In this document: positions 7,289 through 17,436 of the stretch, one piece after another
Layout: each line of letters opens with the position of its first letter
Numbering within the stretch: position 1 is the stretch's first letter
Source: Agromyces salentinus
GTDB lineage: Bacteria; Actinomycetota; Actinomycetes; Actinomycetales; Microbacteriaceae
Reading direction: 5' to 3'
Assembly: GCF_009749395.1 (NCBI RefSeq)
Contig: NZ_WBIR01000027.1
Span: forward strand, 1 to 41,894
Length of the DNA stretch: 41,894 nucleotides
Notes under the pieces: model-generated
Databases searched by the model: none
What the model was told of the DNA's origin: nothing
The model's input: the letters and a program-made list of their open reading frames with translations, nothing else
Made by a program: the position numbers and the translations under genes

Positions 7289-10200
7289 GTGGTCGCGCTC
7301 GACGCCTTCTCCGAAGCCACGCGAACGTGGTTCGCGGAGTCGTTCCGCGCGCCCACGGCCGTGCAGGATGCGGCATGGCAGGCCATCGGTCGCGGCGCGC
7401 ACGCCCTCGTGGTCGCGCCGACCGGGTCGGGCAAGACGCTCTCGGCCTTCCTGTCCGCGATCGACCGGTTGCATTCCGGGCCGCCGCCCGCCGAGCCGGG
7501 CACGCGGGTGCTCTACCTCTCGCCCCTGAAGGCGCTCGGCGTCGACGTGGAGCGCAACCTTCGGGCGCCGCTCACGGGCATCGCCCGCGTCTCCGAGCGG
7601 CTCGGCATCGAGCCGCCGCACGTGAGCGTCGGCGTGCGCTCGGGCGACACGCCCGCCTCCGATCGCCGCGCGCTGCTGCGCACGCCGCCCGACATCCTGA
7701 TCACGACGCCCGAGTCGCTGTTCCTCATGCTGACCTCGCAGGCCCGCGACACGCTGCGCACCGTCGAGACGGTCATCGTCGACGAGATCCACGCGGTCGC
7801 CGCGACCAAGCGCGGGGCCCACCTCGCGCTCTCGCTCGAGCGTCTCGACGCACTGCTGCCGAAGCCCGCGCAGCGCATCGGGCTGTCGGCCACCGTGCGG
7901 CCCGTCGAGGAGGTCGCCCGGTTCCTCTGCGCGAGCGCCCCCGTCGAGATCGTCGCGCCACCGAGCGAGAAGCGATTCGACCTGCGCGTCGTGGTCCCCG
8001 TCGAGGACATGGCCCAGCTCCCGGCGAGCGATGACGCGACCGGGTCGATCTGGCCGCACGTCGAGCAGGCGATCCTCGACCAGGTGCTCGCGCATCGGTC
8101 CTCCATCGTCTTCGCCAACTCCAGGCGGCTCGCCGAGCGGTTGACCGCCCGACTGAACGAACTCGCCCTCGAGGCGTCCGAGCGCGAGGCGCTCGCCGTC
8201 GCGGTCGCGGCGGGGGGACCGCCCGCCGCCGTCATGGCGCAGTCGGGGCAGACCTCCGGCGCCCCGCCGCTCCTCGCCCGCGCCCATCACGGGTCGGTCA
8301 GCAAGGAGCAGCGCGCCGAGATCGAGGACGACCTGAAGAGCGGGCGCCTTCGCTGCGTCGTGGCGACCTCGAGCCTCGAGCTCGGCATCGACATGGGCGC
8401 GGTCGACCTCGTCGTGCAGGTGGAGTCCCCGCCCTCGGTCTCGAGCGGCCTGCAGCGCCTCGGGCGCGCCGGCCACCAGGTCGGCGAGGTGTCCCGGGGC
8501 GTCATCTTCCCCAAGCAGCGGGCCGACCTCGTGCACGCCGCGGTCACGAGCGAGCGGATGCTGGCCGGGGCGATCGAGACCATGCGGGTGCCCGCGAACC
8601 CGCTCGACATCCTCGCCCAGCAGACCATCGCGGCCGCAGCCCTCGAGGCCCTCGACGTCGACGGATGGTTCGACGCCGTGCGGCGTGCGGCGCCGTTCGG
8701 CAACCTGCCGCGGTCGGCATACGAGGCGACGCTCGACCTGCTCGCGGGGCGGTACCCCTCCGATCGGTTCGGCGAGCTCCGTCCTCGCGTCGTCTGGGAT
8801 CGCGAGGCGGGCACGCTGGTGGGTCGGCCAGGCGCCCAGCGTCTCGCCGTCACGAGCGGCGGGACGATCCCCGACCGCGGCATGTTCGGCGTGTTCCTCG
8901 TCGGCGACGAGGCCGGCGGTCGGCGGGTCGGCGAACTCGATGAGGAGATGGTCTACGAGTCGCGGGTCGGCGACGTGTTCGCGCTCGGCGCGACCAGTTG
9001 GCGCATCCAGGAGATCACCTTCGACCGGGTGAACGTCGTGCCCGCGTTCGGGCAGCCCGGGCGGGTGCCGTTCTGGAAGGGCGACGGACTCGGGCGTCCC
9101 GCCGAGCTCGGCCGTGCACTCGGCGCGTTCATGCGCGAGGTCGCCGCCGCCCCCGAGGCCGAGGCCCGCGCCCGCATCACCGATGCCGGGCTCGACGGCT
9201 TCGCTGCGACGAACCTCATCACGTTCCTCGCCGACCAGGCGAAGGCGACCGGGCACGTGCCCTCCGACCGCACGCTCGTCGTCGAGCGCACGCGCGACGA
9301 GCTCGGCGACTGGCGGGTCATCCTGCACTCGCCGTTCGGCATGCCGGTGCATGCGCCGTGGGCGCTCGCCGTCGCGGCGCGCGTGCGCGAGCGGCACGGC
9401 GTCGACGGCGCGGCGGTCGCGGCCGACGACGGCATCATCGTGCGCATCCCCGACACGGGCGTCGATCCGCCGGGCGCAGACCTCTTCGTCTTCGAGGCCG
9501 AGGAGCTCGAGCAGCTCGTGACCGACGAGGTCGGCGGCTCGGCGCTCTTCGCGAGCCGGTTCCGGGAGTGCGCGGCGCGCGCGCTGCTCCTGCCGAACTA
9601 CCAGCCGGGGCGGCGCTCGCCGCTGTGGCAGCAGCGCCAGCGCTCGGCCCAGCTCCTCGAGGTCGCGAGCGCCTTCCCGACGTTCCCGATCATCCTCGAG
9701 ACGGTGCGGGAAGTGCTCCAGGACGTCTACGACGTGCCGGCGCTCGTCGAGTTCGCCAGGGACATCGCGGCCAGGCGCGTTCGACTCGTCGAGACCACCA
9801 CGGAGTCGCCGAGCCCGTTCGCGAGCTCGCTGCTGTTCGGCTACGTCGGCGCCTTCATGTACGAGGGCGACTCCCCGCTCGCCGAGCGTCGTGCCGCCGC
9901 ACTCGCGATCGACGCGACCCTCCTCGGCGAACTGCTCGGTCGGGTCGAGCTGCGCGAACTCCTCGATCCGGGCGTCATCGAGACCACCGAGCAGGAGCTG
10001 CAGCGCCTCGCCGCCGACTGGAAGGTGCGCGGGGTGGAGGGCGTGGCCGACCTGCTGCGCCTGCTCGGCCCGCTCACCGACGCCGAGCTCCTCGCACGCG
10101 TGGCCGAGGGCACCGATGCGTTCGAGGCGGCGGGTGAGCTCATCGCCACCCGCCGCGCGGTTCGCCTCACCTTCGCCGGGCGGGAGCATCTCGCCGCGGT

Positions 10201-11848
10201 CGAGGACGTCGGGCGCCTGCGCGATGCGCTGGGGGTTCCCGTCCCGCCCGGGGTCGCCGTCGCATTCGCCGAACAGGTCGGCGACCCGCTCGGCGACCTC
10301 GTCGGGCGGTATGCACGAACGCATGGGCCGTTCGCCGCAGAGGAGGCCGCCGAGCGGTTCGGCATCGGCGTCGCGGTCGCCAAGGCCGCGCTTCGTCGGC
10401 TCGCCGACGAGCGGCGCGTCGTCGAGGGGGAGTTCCGGCCCAACGGCACCTCCACCGAGTGGTGCGACGCCGAGGTGCTCCGGCGGCTCAGGCGGCGCTC
10501 GCTGGCTGCGCTCCGCCACGAGGTCGAGCCGGTGCCCCAGCGCGCCTACGCCCGGTTCCTGCCGGAGTGGCAGCACCTGAGGCGGCCGCTGCGGGGCATC
10601 GACGGCGTGCTCTCGGTCGTCGAGCAGCTCGAGGGCGCCCGCATCCCGGCATCCGCCTGGGAATCGCTCGTCCTGCCCGCCCGGGTGGCCGACTACAGCC
10701 CGGCGATGCTCGACGAGCTCATGGCGACCGGCGAGATCGTGTGGTCGGGGTCGGCGGCCCTCGCGGGCGACGACGGCTGGATCACGCTGCACCTGGCGGA
10801 CTCCCCGCCGCTGACCCTCGATCCGCCGATCGGTGCCGAGACGACCCCGCTGCAGCGCGAGGTGCTCGTGGCCCTGGGGTCGGGCGGCGCGTTCTTCTTC
10901 CGGCAGCTCTCCGACGCCATCGGCCGATTCGGCGAGCTCGATCATCCCGTGGCCGACGACGAGCTCGTCGAGGCCCTGTGGGGGCTGGTGTGGGCGGGGC
11001 TCGTCACGAACGACACGTTCGCACCCGTCCGGGCCCTCATCGCCGGGGGCCGCAGTGCGCACAAGGCTCAACGATCGACTCCGCGGTCACGGATGCTCCG
11101 TGGGCGCGCGGCGATGCCGCGCTCCTCGTCCACGGTGATGCGGTCGGGGCCGCCGTCGGTCGCCGGGCGGTGGTCGATCCTGCCCGTGCCCGATGACGAC
11201 GCGACCAGGCGCGCGCACGCGCTCGGGGAGACCCTGCTCGACCGGTACGGCGTCGTGACCCGTGGCACCGCCGTCGCCGAGGGGGTCGTCGGCGGGTTCG
11301 CACTCGTCTACCGCACCCTGCGGGGCTTCGAGGACTCGGGGCGCTCCCGCCGCGGCTACTTCGTCGAGCGGCTCGGTGCGGCGCAGTTCGCCGGACCGGG
11401 GGCCGTCGATCGCCTGCGCGGCTTCGCCGACCGCGCCGAACGGGGCGAGCCCTCGAGCGGTTCGGGGCCGGAGCCGTCGATGCTGGCCCTCGCAGCGACC
11501 GATCCCGCCAACGCCTACGGGGCGGCGCTCCCGTGGCCCGAGCCGCCGGGTGAGAGCTCGCACCGTGCCGCCCGCAAGGCCGGCGCGATCGTGGTGCTCG
11601 TCGACGGCGAGCTCGTGCTGTACGTCGAGCGCGGCGGCAAGACGATGCTCGCGTACGTCGACGACCCCTCGGTGCTCGGCCGGGCGGCCGAGGCGGTCGC
11701 CGGGCTGGTCCGCTCCGGGCGGGTCCGCCGACTCGCCGTCGAGAGCGTCAACGCCGCGTTCGTGCTCGGCACGCCGCTCGGCGCCGCGCTGAAGACGGCC
11801 GGGTTCGGCGAGACGCCGAAGGGACTGCGCCTCGATGCCAGAGGGTGA
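7289..11848 (+). CDS. lhr: Lhr, large superfamily 2 ATP-dependent helicase
   Basis: 1519 aa, the full size for bacterial Lhr. The N-terminal core has Walker A APTGSGKT, motif Ia LSPLKALGVDV, TTPESL, DEIH (motif II), LSATV (III), FANSRR (IV), TSSLELGIDMG (V) and QRLGRAGH (VI). It is followed by the winged-helix and beta-barrel part of the Lhr core and the long C-terminal domain. Mycobacterial Lhr is a 3'-5' translocase that unwinds RNA:DNA hybrids and is induced by DNA damage. The GTG at 7289 is preceded by GGGAGG and a CAGGAT hexamer. It overlaps the Nei-type glycosylase gene by 14 bases, suggesting a repair operon. Confidence 0.96.
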   Translation: MVALDAFSEATRTWFAESFRAPTAVQDAAWQAIGRGAHALVVAPTGSGKTLSAFLSAIDRLHSGPPPAEPGTRVLYLSPLKALGVDVERNLRAPLTGIARVSERLGIEPPHVSVGVRSGDTPASDRRALLRTPPDILITTPESLFLMLTSQARDTLRTVETVIVDEIHAVAATKRGAHLALSLERLDALLPKPAQRIGLSATVRPVEEVARFLCASAPVEIVAPPSEKRFDLRVVVPVEDMAQLPASDDATGSIWPHVEQAILDQVLAHRSSIVFANSRRLAERLTARLNELALEASEREALAVAVAAGGPPAAVMAQSGQTSGAPPLLARAHHGSVSKEQRAEIEDDLKSGRLRCVVATSSLELGIDMGAVDLVVQVESPPSVSSGLQRLGRAGHQVGEVSRGVIFPKQRADLVHAAVTSERMLAGAIETMRVPANPLDILAQQTIAAAALEALDVDGWFDAVRRAAPFGNLPRSAYEATLDLLAGRYPSDRFGELRPRVVWDREAGTLVGRPGAQRLAVTSGGTIPDRGMFGVFLVGDEAGGRRVGELDEEMVYESRVGDVFALGATSWRIQEITFDRVNVVPAFGQPGRVPFWKGDGLGRPAELGRALGAFMREVAAAPEAEARARITDAGLDGFAATNLITFLADQAKATGHVPSDRTLVVERTRDELGDWRVILHSPFGMPVHAPWALAVAARVRERHGVDGAAVAADDGIIVRIPDTGVDPPGADLFVFEAEELEQLVTDEVGGSALFASRFRECAARALLLPNYQPGRRSPLWQQRQRSAQLLEVASAFPTFPIILETVREVLQDVYDVPALVEFARDIAARRVRLVETTTESPSPFASSLLFGYVGAFMYEGDSPLAERRAAALAIDATLLGELLGRVELRELLDPGVIETTEQELQRLAADWKVRGVEGVADLLRLLGPLTDAELLARVAEGTDAFEAAGELIATRRAVRLTFAGREHLAAVEDVGRLRDALGVPVPPGVAVAFAEQVGDPLGDLVGRYARTHGPFAAEEAAERFGIGVAVAKAALRRLADERRVVEGEFRPNGTSTEWCDAEVLRRLRRRSLAALRHEVEPVPQRAYARFLPEWQHLRRPLRGIDGVLSVVEQLEGARIPASAWESLVLPARVADYSPAMLDELMATGEIVWSGSAALAGDDGWITLHLADSPPLTLDPPIGAETTPLQREVLVALGSGGAFFFRQLSDAIGRFGELDHPVADDELVEALWGLVWAGLVTNDTFAPVRALIAGGRSAHKAQRSTPRSRMLRGRAAMPRSSSTVMRSGPPSVAGRWSILPVPDDDATRRAHALGETLLDRYGVVTRGTAVAEGVVGGFALVYRTLRGFEDSGRSRRGYFVERLGAAQFAGPGAVDRLRGFADRAERGEPSSGSGPEPSMLALAATDPANAYGAALPWPEPPGESSHRAARKAGAIVVLVDGELVLYVERGGKTMLAYVDDPSVLGRAAEAVAGLVRSGRVRRLAVESVNAAFVLGTPLGAALKTAGFGETPKGLRLDARG

Positions 11849-12614
11849 CACCGTCTTCCAGGCCGCCGAGCGACTGCGGCGGGCGCTCGAGGGCGAGACC
11901 CTGACGCGGAGCGACTTCCGGGTGCCGAAGTACGCGACGGTCGACCTCGCCGGGCGAACGGTCGACGAGGTCCTCGCCCGGGGCAAGCACCTGCTGATCC
12001 GCGCGGGCGATCTCACCGTGCACTCGCACCTGAAGATGGAGGGCAGTTGGCGCGTGTTCCGGCCGGGGGAGCGGTGGAACCGCCCGGCCCACCTCGCCCG
12101 TGCCGTCCTCGAGACATCCGGCTCGGTCGCCGTCGGATTCGAACTCGGCCTGCTCGAGGTGATCCCGCTCGACGACGAGGCCCGCGCGGTCGGCCACCTC
12201 GGGCCCGATCTCCTCGGGCCCGACTGGGACGCGCCCGAGGCGGTCCGCCGCATCGGGTCGGCGCCCGAGGTCCCGATCGCCGTCGCGCTGCTCGACCAGC
12301 GCAACCTCGCCGGCCTCGGCAACGTGTACGTGAACGAGCTGTGCTTCCTCCGGGGCATCCGCCCGCAGCGAGCCGTGGGGGCCGGGGTCGACGTCGAGGC
12401 GGCGGTCGACCTCGGGCGCCGCCTCATCGTGGCGAACCGCGATCGCGTGGCGCGCGTCACCACCGGGGTCGACCGTCGCGGCGCGAGGCTGTGGGTCTAC
12501 GGTCGGGCGGGGGAGCCGTGCCGGCGCTGCGGAACCCGCATCGAGCGGGGCGAGCTGGGCCGTACCGAACTCGAGGAGCGCGTCACCTTCTGGTGCCCCA
12601 ACTGCCAGCGCTGA
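11835..12614 (+). CDS. nei: Fpg/Nei-family DNA glycosylase (endonuclease VIII, Nei2 type)
   Basis: 259 aa. Begins MPEGDTVFQAAERL: Pro2 is the Schiff-base nucleophile and Glu3 the catalytic acid, and PEGDT is typical of Nei rather than Fpg (which reads PELPE). The helix-two-turn-helix is at about LLDQRNLAGLGNVYVNELCF. A C-terminal zinc finger with Cys229, Cys232, Cys254 and Cys257 ends the protein. It removes oxidised pyrimidines and nicks the abasic site. The gene begins within the last 14 bases of lhr, so the helicase and glycosylase are co-translated. It converges on the DUF1844 gene. Confidence 0.93.
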   Translation: MPEGDTVFQAAERLRRALEGETLTRSDFRVPKYATVDLAGRTVDEVLARGKHLLIRAGDLTVHSHLKMEGSWRVFRPGERWNRPAHLARAVLETSGSVAVGFELGLLEVIPLDDEARAVGHLGPDLLGPDWDAPEAVRRIGSAPEVPIAVALLDQRNLAGLGNVYVNELCFLRGIRPQRAVGAGVDVEAAVDLGRRLIVANRDRVARVTTGVDRRGARLWVYGRAGEPCRRCGTRIERGELGRTELEERVTFWCPNCQR

Positions 12615-12663
12615 CGCGCGGCGCCGCGGTGCGATCGCGATGTGCGACCGCATCGTCATCGAC

Positions 12664-13089
12664 TCAGTTGACGGGGCCGGTCCACTTCTCGCCGGGCCCC
12701 TGGCCGATGGCGTCGGGAATGACGGAGGCCTCGCGGAAGGCCAGCTGCAGGGAGCGGAGCCCGTCGCGGAGCGACCGTGCATGCATGTCGCTGATCTCGG
12801 GCGCGCCGGCGGTGATGAGGCCGGCCAGCGCGTTGATGAGCTTGCGCGCCTCGTCGAGGTCGATCTGCGCCTCGGGGTCGTCGGCGAGGCCGACCTTCAC
12901 CGCGGCGGCGCTCATGAGGTGCACGGCAGCGGTCGTGATGATCTCGACGGCGGGCACCTCCGCGATGTCGCGGGTGGCGTCGTCGACGGGACCCTGCGAG
13001 GAGTCATGCGACGATTCGTGCGCGGCGTGGTGCGTCGCCTCGTGCTCGGTGGGCATGGCGGACTCGCCGGAATTGTTGGTCACAGACAT
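12664..13089 (-). CDS. DUF1844 protein
   Basis: 141 aa. A His/Ser/Glu-rich N-terminal tail of about 45 residues (HEATHHAAHESSHDSS) is probably disordered. The core from about 48 (VPAVEIITTAAVHLMSAAAVKVGL) through ARKLINALAGLITAG to LRSLQLAFREAS matches DUF1844, an alpha-helical domain found beside infC in many actinobacteria. No function is established. A shorter start at Met12 (13056) is possible. Its first codons overlap the -35 region of the infC promoter on the other strand, so the two divergent genes share regulatory DNA. Confidence 0.85.
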   Translation of the reverse strand: MSVTNNSGESAMPTEHEATHHAAHESSHDSSQGPVDDATRDIAEVPAVEIITTAAVHLMSAAAVKVGLADDPEAQIDLDEARKLINALAGLITAGAPEISDMHARSLRDGLRSLQLAFREASVIPDAIGQGPGEKWTGPVN

Positions 13090-13102
13090 CCTCTGCTAGA
13101 CT
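13073..13102 (+). promoter_or_regulatory. Promoter of the infC-rpmI-rplT operon
   Basis: TTGTTG (13073-13078), an 18-base spacer, then TAGACT (13097-13102). The 13-mer GCTAGACTCGTTC around this -10 (13095-13107) is repeated exactly at the pheS promoter (19062-19074). The predicted transcript starts near 13110, at the base of the first leader hairpin. Confidence 0.55.
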
Positions 13103-13108
13103 CGTTCG

Positions 13109-13388
13109 GTCCGGAGCAATGCTCTGGACTGCTGGGGCTCGTCCCCGGCACGGCTGGGCTGGTCCCAGCACGAAAGTGGAGATTCTCCCACCCGCGCATA
13201 CCGCTTCATCAAGGTTACCGGGTTGAACGCCCTCCGCTTCATCGGCCCTTCAAGGCCATGGAGTAGTCAGGGGGCCGCAGAGTTGCACGGTGTGATTCCG
13301 TGCGGCGTGCGTGGATCTTCGCTCTCGGAACGATGGGCGGCATCCGGTCTCCCATCGAGTGAAGAAGCTTGAGTAGAGGAGTACCCGC
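13109..13388 (+). promoter_or_regulatory. Long structured 5' leader of infC
   Basis: About 280 bases without a gene. Visible hairpins: 13109-13117 with 13121-13129 (9 bp including one G-U); GCTGGG/CCCAGC at 13153-13169; GCACGG/CCGTGC at 13285-13303; CGATGGG/CCCATCG at 13331-13357. A 10-base direct repeat CCGCTTCATC occurs near 13201 and 13231. It ends in a purine-rich run with AGAGGAG at 13375-13381. In other bacteria this operon is autoregulated through its leader by L20 or by IF3; such control is plausible here but I see no match to a known motif. A 35-codon frame from ATG 13119 lies within it, with no sign that it is translated. Confidence 0.5.
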
Positions 13389-14009
<621 letters not shown>

Positions 14010-14063
14010 GCCAGACCCCCACGTCCGTCACGAGTTGGCGGCAGAACCAAGGAGACACACGAG

Positions 14064-14258
14064 ATGCCGAAGCAGAAGACCCACTCCGGGTCCAAGAAGC
14101 GCTTCAAGATCACCGGCAGCGGCAAGATCAAGAAGCAGCAGGCCGGAATGCGCCACAACCTCGAGGTCAAGGCCTCCAAGCGCAAGGCCCGTCTGAACCA
14201 GGACAAGGTCGTGTCGGCCCCCGACGCCAAGGTCATCAAGAAGCTTCTCGGCCACTGA
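14064..14258 (+). CDS. rpmI: Ribosomal protein bL35
   Basis: 64 aa, strongly basic: [25 protein letters not shown] is the classic L35 N-terminus, followed by the helical [16 protein letters not shown] region. It is part of the large subunit. A good AAGGAG lies 8-13 bases before the ATG. The gene sits in the conserved order infC-rpmI-rplT, 54 bases after infC and 29 bases before rplT. Confidence 0.98.
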   Translation: MPKQKTHSGSKKRFKITGSGKIKKQQAGMRHNLEVKASKRKARLNQDKVVSAPDAKVIKKLLGH

Positions 14259-14287
14259 GCCGCGAGACCCGTTAGTAAGGAACAGTC

Positions 14288-14674
14288 ATGGCAAGAGTGA
14301 AGAGGGCCGTCAACGCCCACAAGAAGCGCCGGGTCATCCTCGAGCGCGCCGAGGGCTACCGCGGCCAGCGTTCGCGTCTGTACCGCAAGGCCAAGGAGCA
14401 GGTCACCCACTCCCTCGTCTACTCGTACAACGACCGCCGCAAGAAGAAGGGCGACTTCCGTCGTCTCTGGATCCAGCGGATCAACGCGGCGTCGCGTGCG
14501 AACGGCCTCACGTACAACCGCCTCATCCAGGGCCTCGGCCTCGCCGGCATCGAGGTCGACCGTCGCATCCTCGCCGAACTCGCCGTGCACGAGCCGGCGA
14601 CCTTCGCGGCCCTCGTCGAGTCCGCCAAGAAGGCGCTCCCGGCCGACACCTCGGCTCCGAAGACCGCCGCGTAA
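14288..14674 (+). CDS. rplT: Ribosomal protein bL20
   Basis: 128 aa, within the normal range. [29 protein letters not shown] and the following [37 protein letters not shown] region are diagnostic. L20 binds 23S rRNA early in assembly and in several bacteria represses its own operon through the leader. TAAGGA precedes the ATG. The operon ends just after it at a strong hairpin. Confidence 0.98.
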   Translation: MARVKRAVNAHKKRRVILERAEGYRGQRSRLYRKAKEQVTHSLVYSYNDRRKKKGDFRRLWIQRINAASRANGLTYNRLIQGLGLAGIEVDRRILAELAVHEPATFAALVESAKKALPADTSAPKTAA

Positions 14675-14692
14675 GCAGCGCTCCTCAGTCTC

Positions 14693-14741
14693 GAACGGCC
14701 CGGCACCCCTGCGTCATCAGCAGAGCGGTGCCGGGCCGTTC
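14693..14741 (+). terminator. Terminator of infC-rpmI-rplT
   Basis: Perfect 15-bp inverted repeat (14693-14707 with 14727-14741) around a 19-base loop, 18 bases after the rplT stop. It is the strongest hairpin in the window and lacks a T tract. Confidence 0.75.
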
Positions 14742-14771
14742 CGCGTGCCCGGCGGCGTACATGGCCGACCG

Positions 14772-14786
14772 TAGACTTGCCGCATG
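14772..14786 (+). promoter_or_regulatory. -10 element and leaderless start of the TrmH-family gene
   Basis: TAGACT (14772-14777), 6 bases, then ATG 14784. No Shine-Dalgarno sequence is present, which predicts a leaderless mRNA. Confidence 0.55.
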
Positions 14787-15587
14787 CTCGAGAACCCCCG
14801 CTCCCCACGTGTTCGCTCCGTCGCGAAGCTCGCGAAGAAGGCCTCGCGTTCCGAGAGCGGGCTGTTCCTGCTCGAGGGTCCTCAGGCCGTCTCCGAGGCG
14901 CTGCGCTTCCGTCCCGAACTCGTCCTCGAGCTCTTCGCGACCCCGACGGCCGTCGAACGCCACCCCGAGATCGTCGCGGCCGCCGACGGCGCCGACGTCG
15001 AGCTGGAGTACGTCACCGAGGAGGTGCTCGACGCGATGGCCGACACGGTCACCCCGCAGGGCTTCGTCGCGGTCTGCCGTCAGTTCCCGACGGCGGTGAA
15101 GGACGTGTTCGCGGCGTCGCCGAAGCTCATCGCGATCCTCGAGGAGGTGCGCGATCCCGGCAACGCGGGGACCATCGTCCGAGCCGCGGATGCCGCCGGC
15201 GCCGATGCCGTGGTCTTCACCGGTCGGGCGGTCGACCTGTACAACCCGAAGGTCGTGCGCAGCTCGACGGGCTCGATCTTCCACGTGCCGGTCGCCGTCG
15301 GCGCGGACCTCGACGACGTGCTGCGCCGGGCGCGGGCGGCGGGTCTCACCGTGCTCGCCGCCGACGTCAAGGGCGACGACCTGCTCGTCGCCCGAACCGA
15401 GGGCATCCTCGCGAGGCCGACGGCCTGGCTGTTCGGCAACGAGGCGCGGGGCCTGCTCGACGAACAGCTCGAACTGGCCGATCGCGTCGTCACCGTGCCC
15501 ATCTACGGTCACGCCGAATCGATGAACCTCGCGACCGCGGCATCCGTGTGCCTGTACGAGAGCGCGTTCGCCCAACGCAGCAGTTGA
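14784..15587 (+). CDS. TrmH/SpoU-family RNA 2'-O-methyltransferase
   Basis: 267 aa. An N-terminal RNA-binding domain of the L30e type (SGLFLLEGPQAVSEALR) is followed by a SPOUT methyltransferase domain with all three family motifs: ILEEVRDPGNAGTIVRAADAAG (motif 1), WLFGNEARGL (motif 2), and VPIYGHAESMNLATAASVCLYE (motif 3, forming the trefoil knot). It probably uses S-adenosylmethionine to methylate a ribose in 23S rRNA; the exact nucleotide cannot be told. The position between rplT and pheS is conserved in actinobacteria. The start is supported by the TAGACT element 6 bases upstream. Confidence 0.93.
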   Translation: MLENPRSPRVRSVAKLAKKASRSESGLFLLEGPQAVSEALRFRPELVLELFATPTAVERHPEIVAAADGADVELEYVTEEVLDAMADTVTPQGFVAVCRQFPTAVKDVFAASPKLIAILEEVRDPGNAGTIVRAADAAGADAVVFTGRAVDLYNPKVVRSSTGSIFHVPVAVGADLDDVLRRARAAGLTVLAADVKGDDLLVARTEGILARPTAWLFGNEARGLLDEQLELADRVVTVPIYGHAESMNLATAASVCLYESAFAQRSS

Positions 15588-15599
15588 GCCCTCCTCGCG

Positions 15600-15617
15600 G
15601 GTTACGAAACGGTAACC
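15600..15617. promoter_or_regulatory. GlnR-type operator upstream of the glutamate transporter
   Basis: GGTTAC-GAAACG-GTAACC, a perfect 6-6-6 inverted repeat. The core GTTAC-N6-GTAAC fits the actinobacterial GlnR box (GTNAC-N6-GNAAC). Its centre lies about 60 bases before the predicted transcription start of gluA, where an activator would bind. A glnR gene is not visible in this window. Confidence 0.45.
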
Positions 15618-15655
15618 AAGGCGGTGCCCCCACGCGGTACCGGGTCGCGACGCCC

Positions 15656-15668
15656 TAGTTTGGGGGAT

Positions 15669-15671
<3 letters not shown>
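15656..15671 (+). promoter_or_regulatory. -10 element and leaderless start of gluA
   Basis: TAGTTT (15656-15661), 7 bases, then ATG 15669. The intervening GGGGG is a poor ribosome site. No good -35 is visible, which fits a promoter that needs an activator. Confidence 0.5.
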
Positions 15672-16457
<786 letters not shown>

Positions 16458-16510
16458 ACCCGCGCCGGCGCGTCCGGCGGGGAATCACCACACAGAAAGA
16501 GGCAACGGAC

Positions 16511-17374
16511 ATGACACGCATGAGAATCGCCCTCGTCGCGGCCGCAGCGGCCGCATCACTCGCCCTCGCCGGCTGCGCCGGCGATGGCGGCGGCGAGGCC
16601 GAGGAGTCGGCCGAACCGGCCGCCAGCTTCGAGGCCGGAACCACCATGGCCGAGCTCCAGGAGGCCGGCGAGATCACGATCGGCACGAAGTTCGACCAGC
16701 CCCTCTTCGGCCTGGTCGGCCCGTCCGGCGAGCCCGAGGGCTTCGATGTCGAGATCGGCAAGATCATCGCATCCGAACTCGGCATCGACGAGGGCAACAT
16801 CACCTGGACCGAGACGGTCTCGGCCAACCGCGAGCCGTTCATCGAGGGCGGCCAGGTCGACCTCGTCGTCGCGACCTACACCATCAACGACGAGCGCAAG
16901 AAGGTCATCTCCTTCGCCGGCCCGTACTACATGGCGGGGCAGTCGATCCTGGTGCTGGCCGACAACGAGGACATCACCAGCGAGGACGACCTCGTCGGCC
17001 AGCCGGTCTGCTCGGTCACGGGCTCGACCCCGGCCGCGAACCTCAAGGAACTCGGTGCCGAGGTCCTCGAGACCGACACCTACTCGAACTGCCTCGAGCC
17101 GCTCCGCAGCGGCAAGGTGGTCGCCGTGTCGACCGACAACGTGATCCTCGCGGGTCTCGCCGCCCAGAACGAGGGCGAGTTCAAGGTCGTCGGCGAGCCG
17201 TTCACCGAGGAGCCCTACGGCATCGGCGTGCAGCTGGATGACACCGACTTCCGCATGTTCATCAACGACGTGCTGGAGAAGGCCTACGAGGACGGCCGCT
17301 ACGAGGAGGCCTGGAACTCCACGGCCGGCACGGTGCTGCCGTTCGTCGAGCCGCCGGCCGTCGACCGCTACTGA
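16511..17374 (+). CDS. gluB: Glutamate-type ABC importer, substrate-binding lipoprotein
   Basis: 287 aa. N-terminal signal MTRMRIALVAAAAAASLALAGC with lipobox LALAGC (Cys22) for lipid anchoring outside the membrane. The mature part has the family 3 solute-binding fold: ITIGTKFDQPLFGLVGPSGEPEGFDVEIGK, then VDLVVATYTINDERKKVISFAGPYY, then the two-cysteine stretch QPVCSVTGSTPAANL...TYSNCLEPLRSGKVVAVSTDN. This pattern is that of GluB-type proteins. AAAGAGGC lies before the ATG. A hairpin separates it from gluC. Confidence 0.92.
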   Translation: MTRMRIALVAAAAAASLALAGCAGDGGGEAEESAEPAASFEAGTTMAELQEAGEITIGTKFDQPLFGLVGPSGEPEGFDVEIGKIIASELGIDEGNITWTETVSANREPFIEGGQVDLVVATYTINDERKKVISFAGPYYMAGQSILVLADNEDITSEDDLVGQPVCSVTGSTPAANLKELGAEVLETDTYSNCLEPLRSGKVVAVSTDNVILAGLAAQNEGEFKVVGEPFTEEPYGIGVQLDDTDFRMFINDVLEKAYEDGRYEEAWNSTAGTVLPFVEPPAVDRY

Positions 17375-17380
17375 TCCCGA

Positions 17381-17412
17381 CGGACCCGGGCTCCCGAGGG
17401 GGCCCGGGTCCG
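17381..17412 (+). terminator. Intra-operon hairpin between gluB and gluC
   Basis: Perfect 11-bp stem (17381-17391 with 17402-17412) around a 10-base loop, 7 bases after the gluB stop and 24 bases before gluC. It probably terminates part of the transcripts or protects the gluB 3' end, which would yield more binding protein than permease. Confidence 0.6.
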
Positions 17413-17436
17413 ATCCTTCCCACCGAGAGGAACCGC

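Noticed and set aside
7271..11071. 1266-codon open frame on the minus strand
   Set aside because: It is antisense to lhr, consists of repetitive Arg/Gly/Glu/Asp-rich sequence, has no domain, and is the usual third-position GC shadow.
13119..13226. 35-codon frame in the infC leader
   Set aside because: It has no ribosome site, no codon bias like real genes, and overlaps leader hairpins; it is probably chance.
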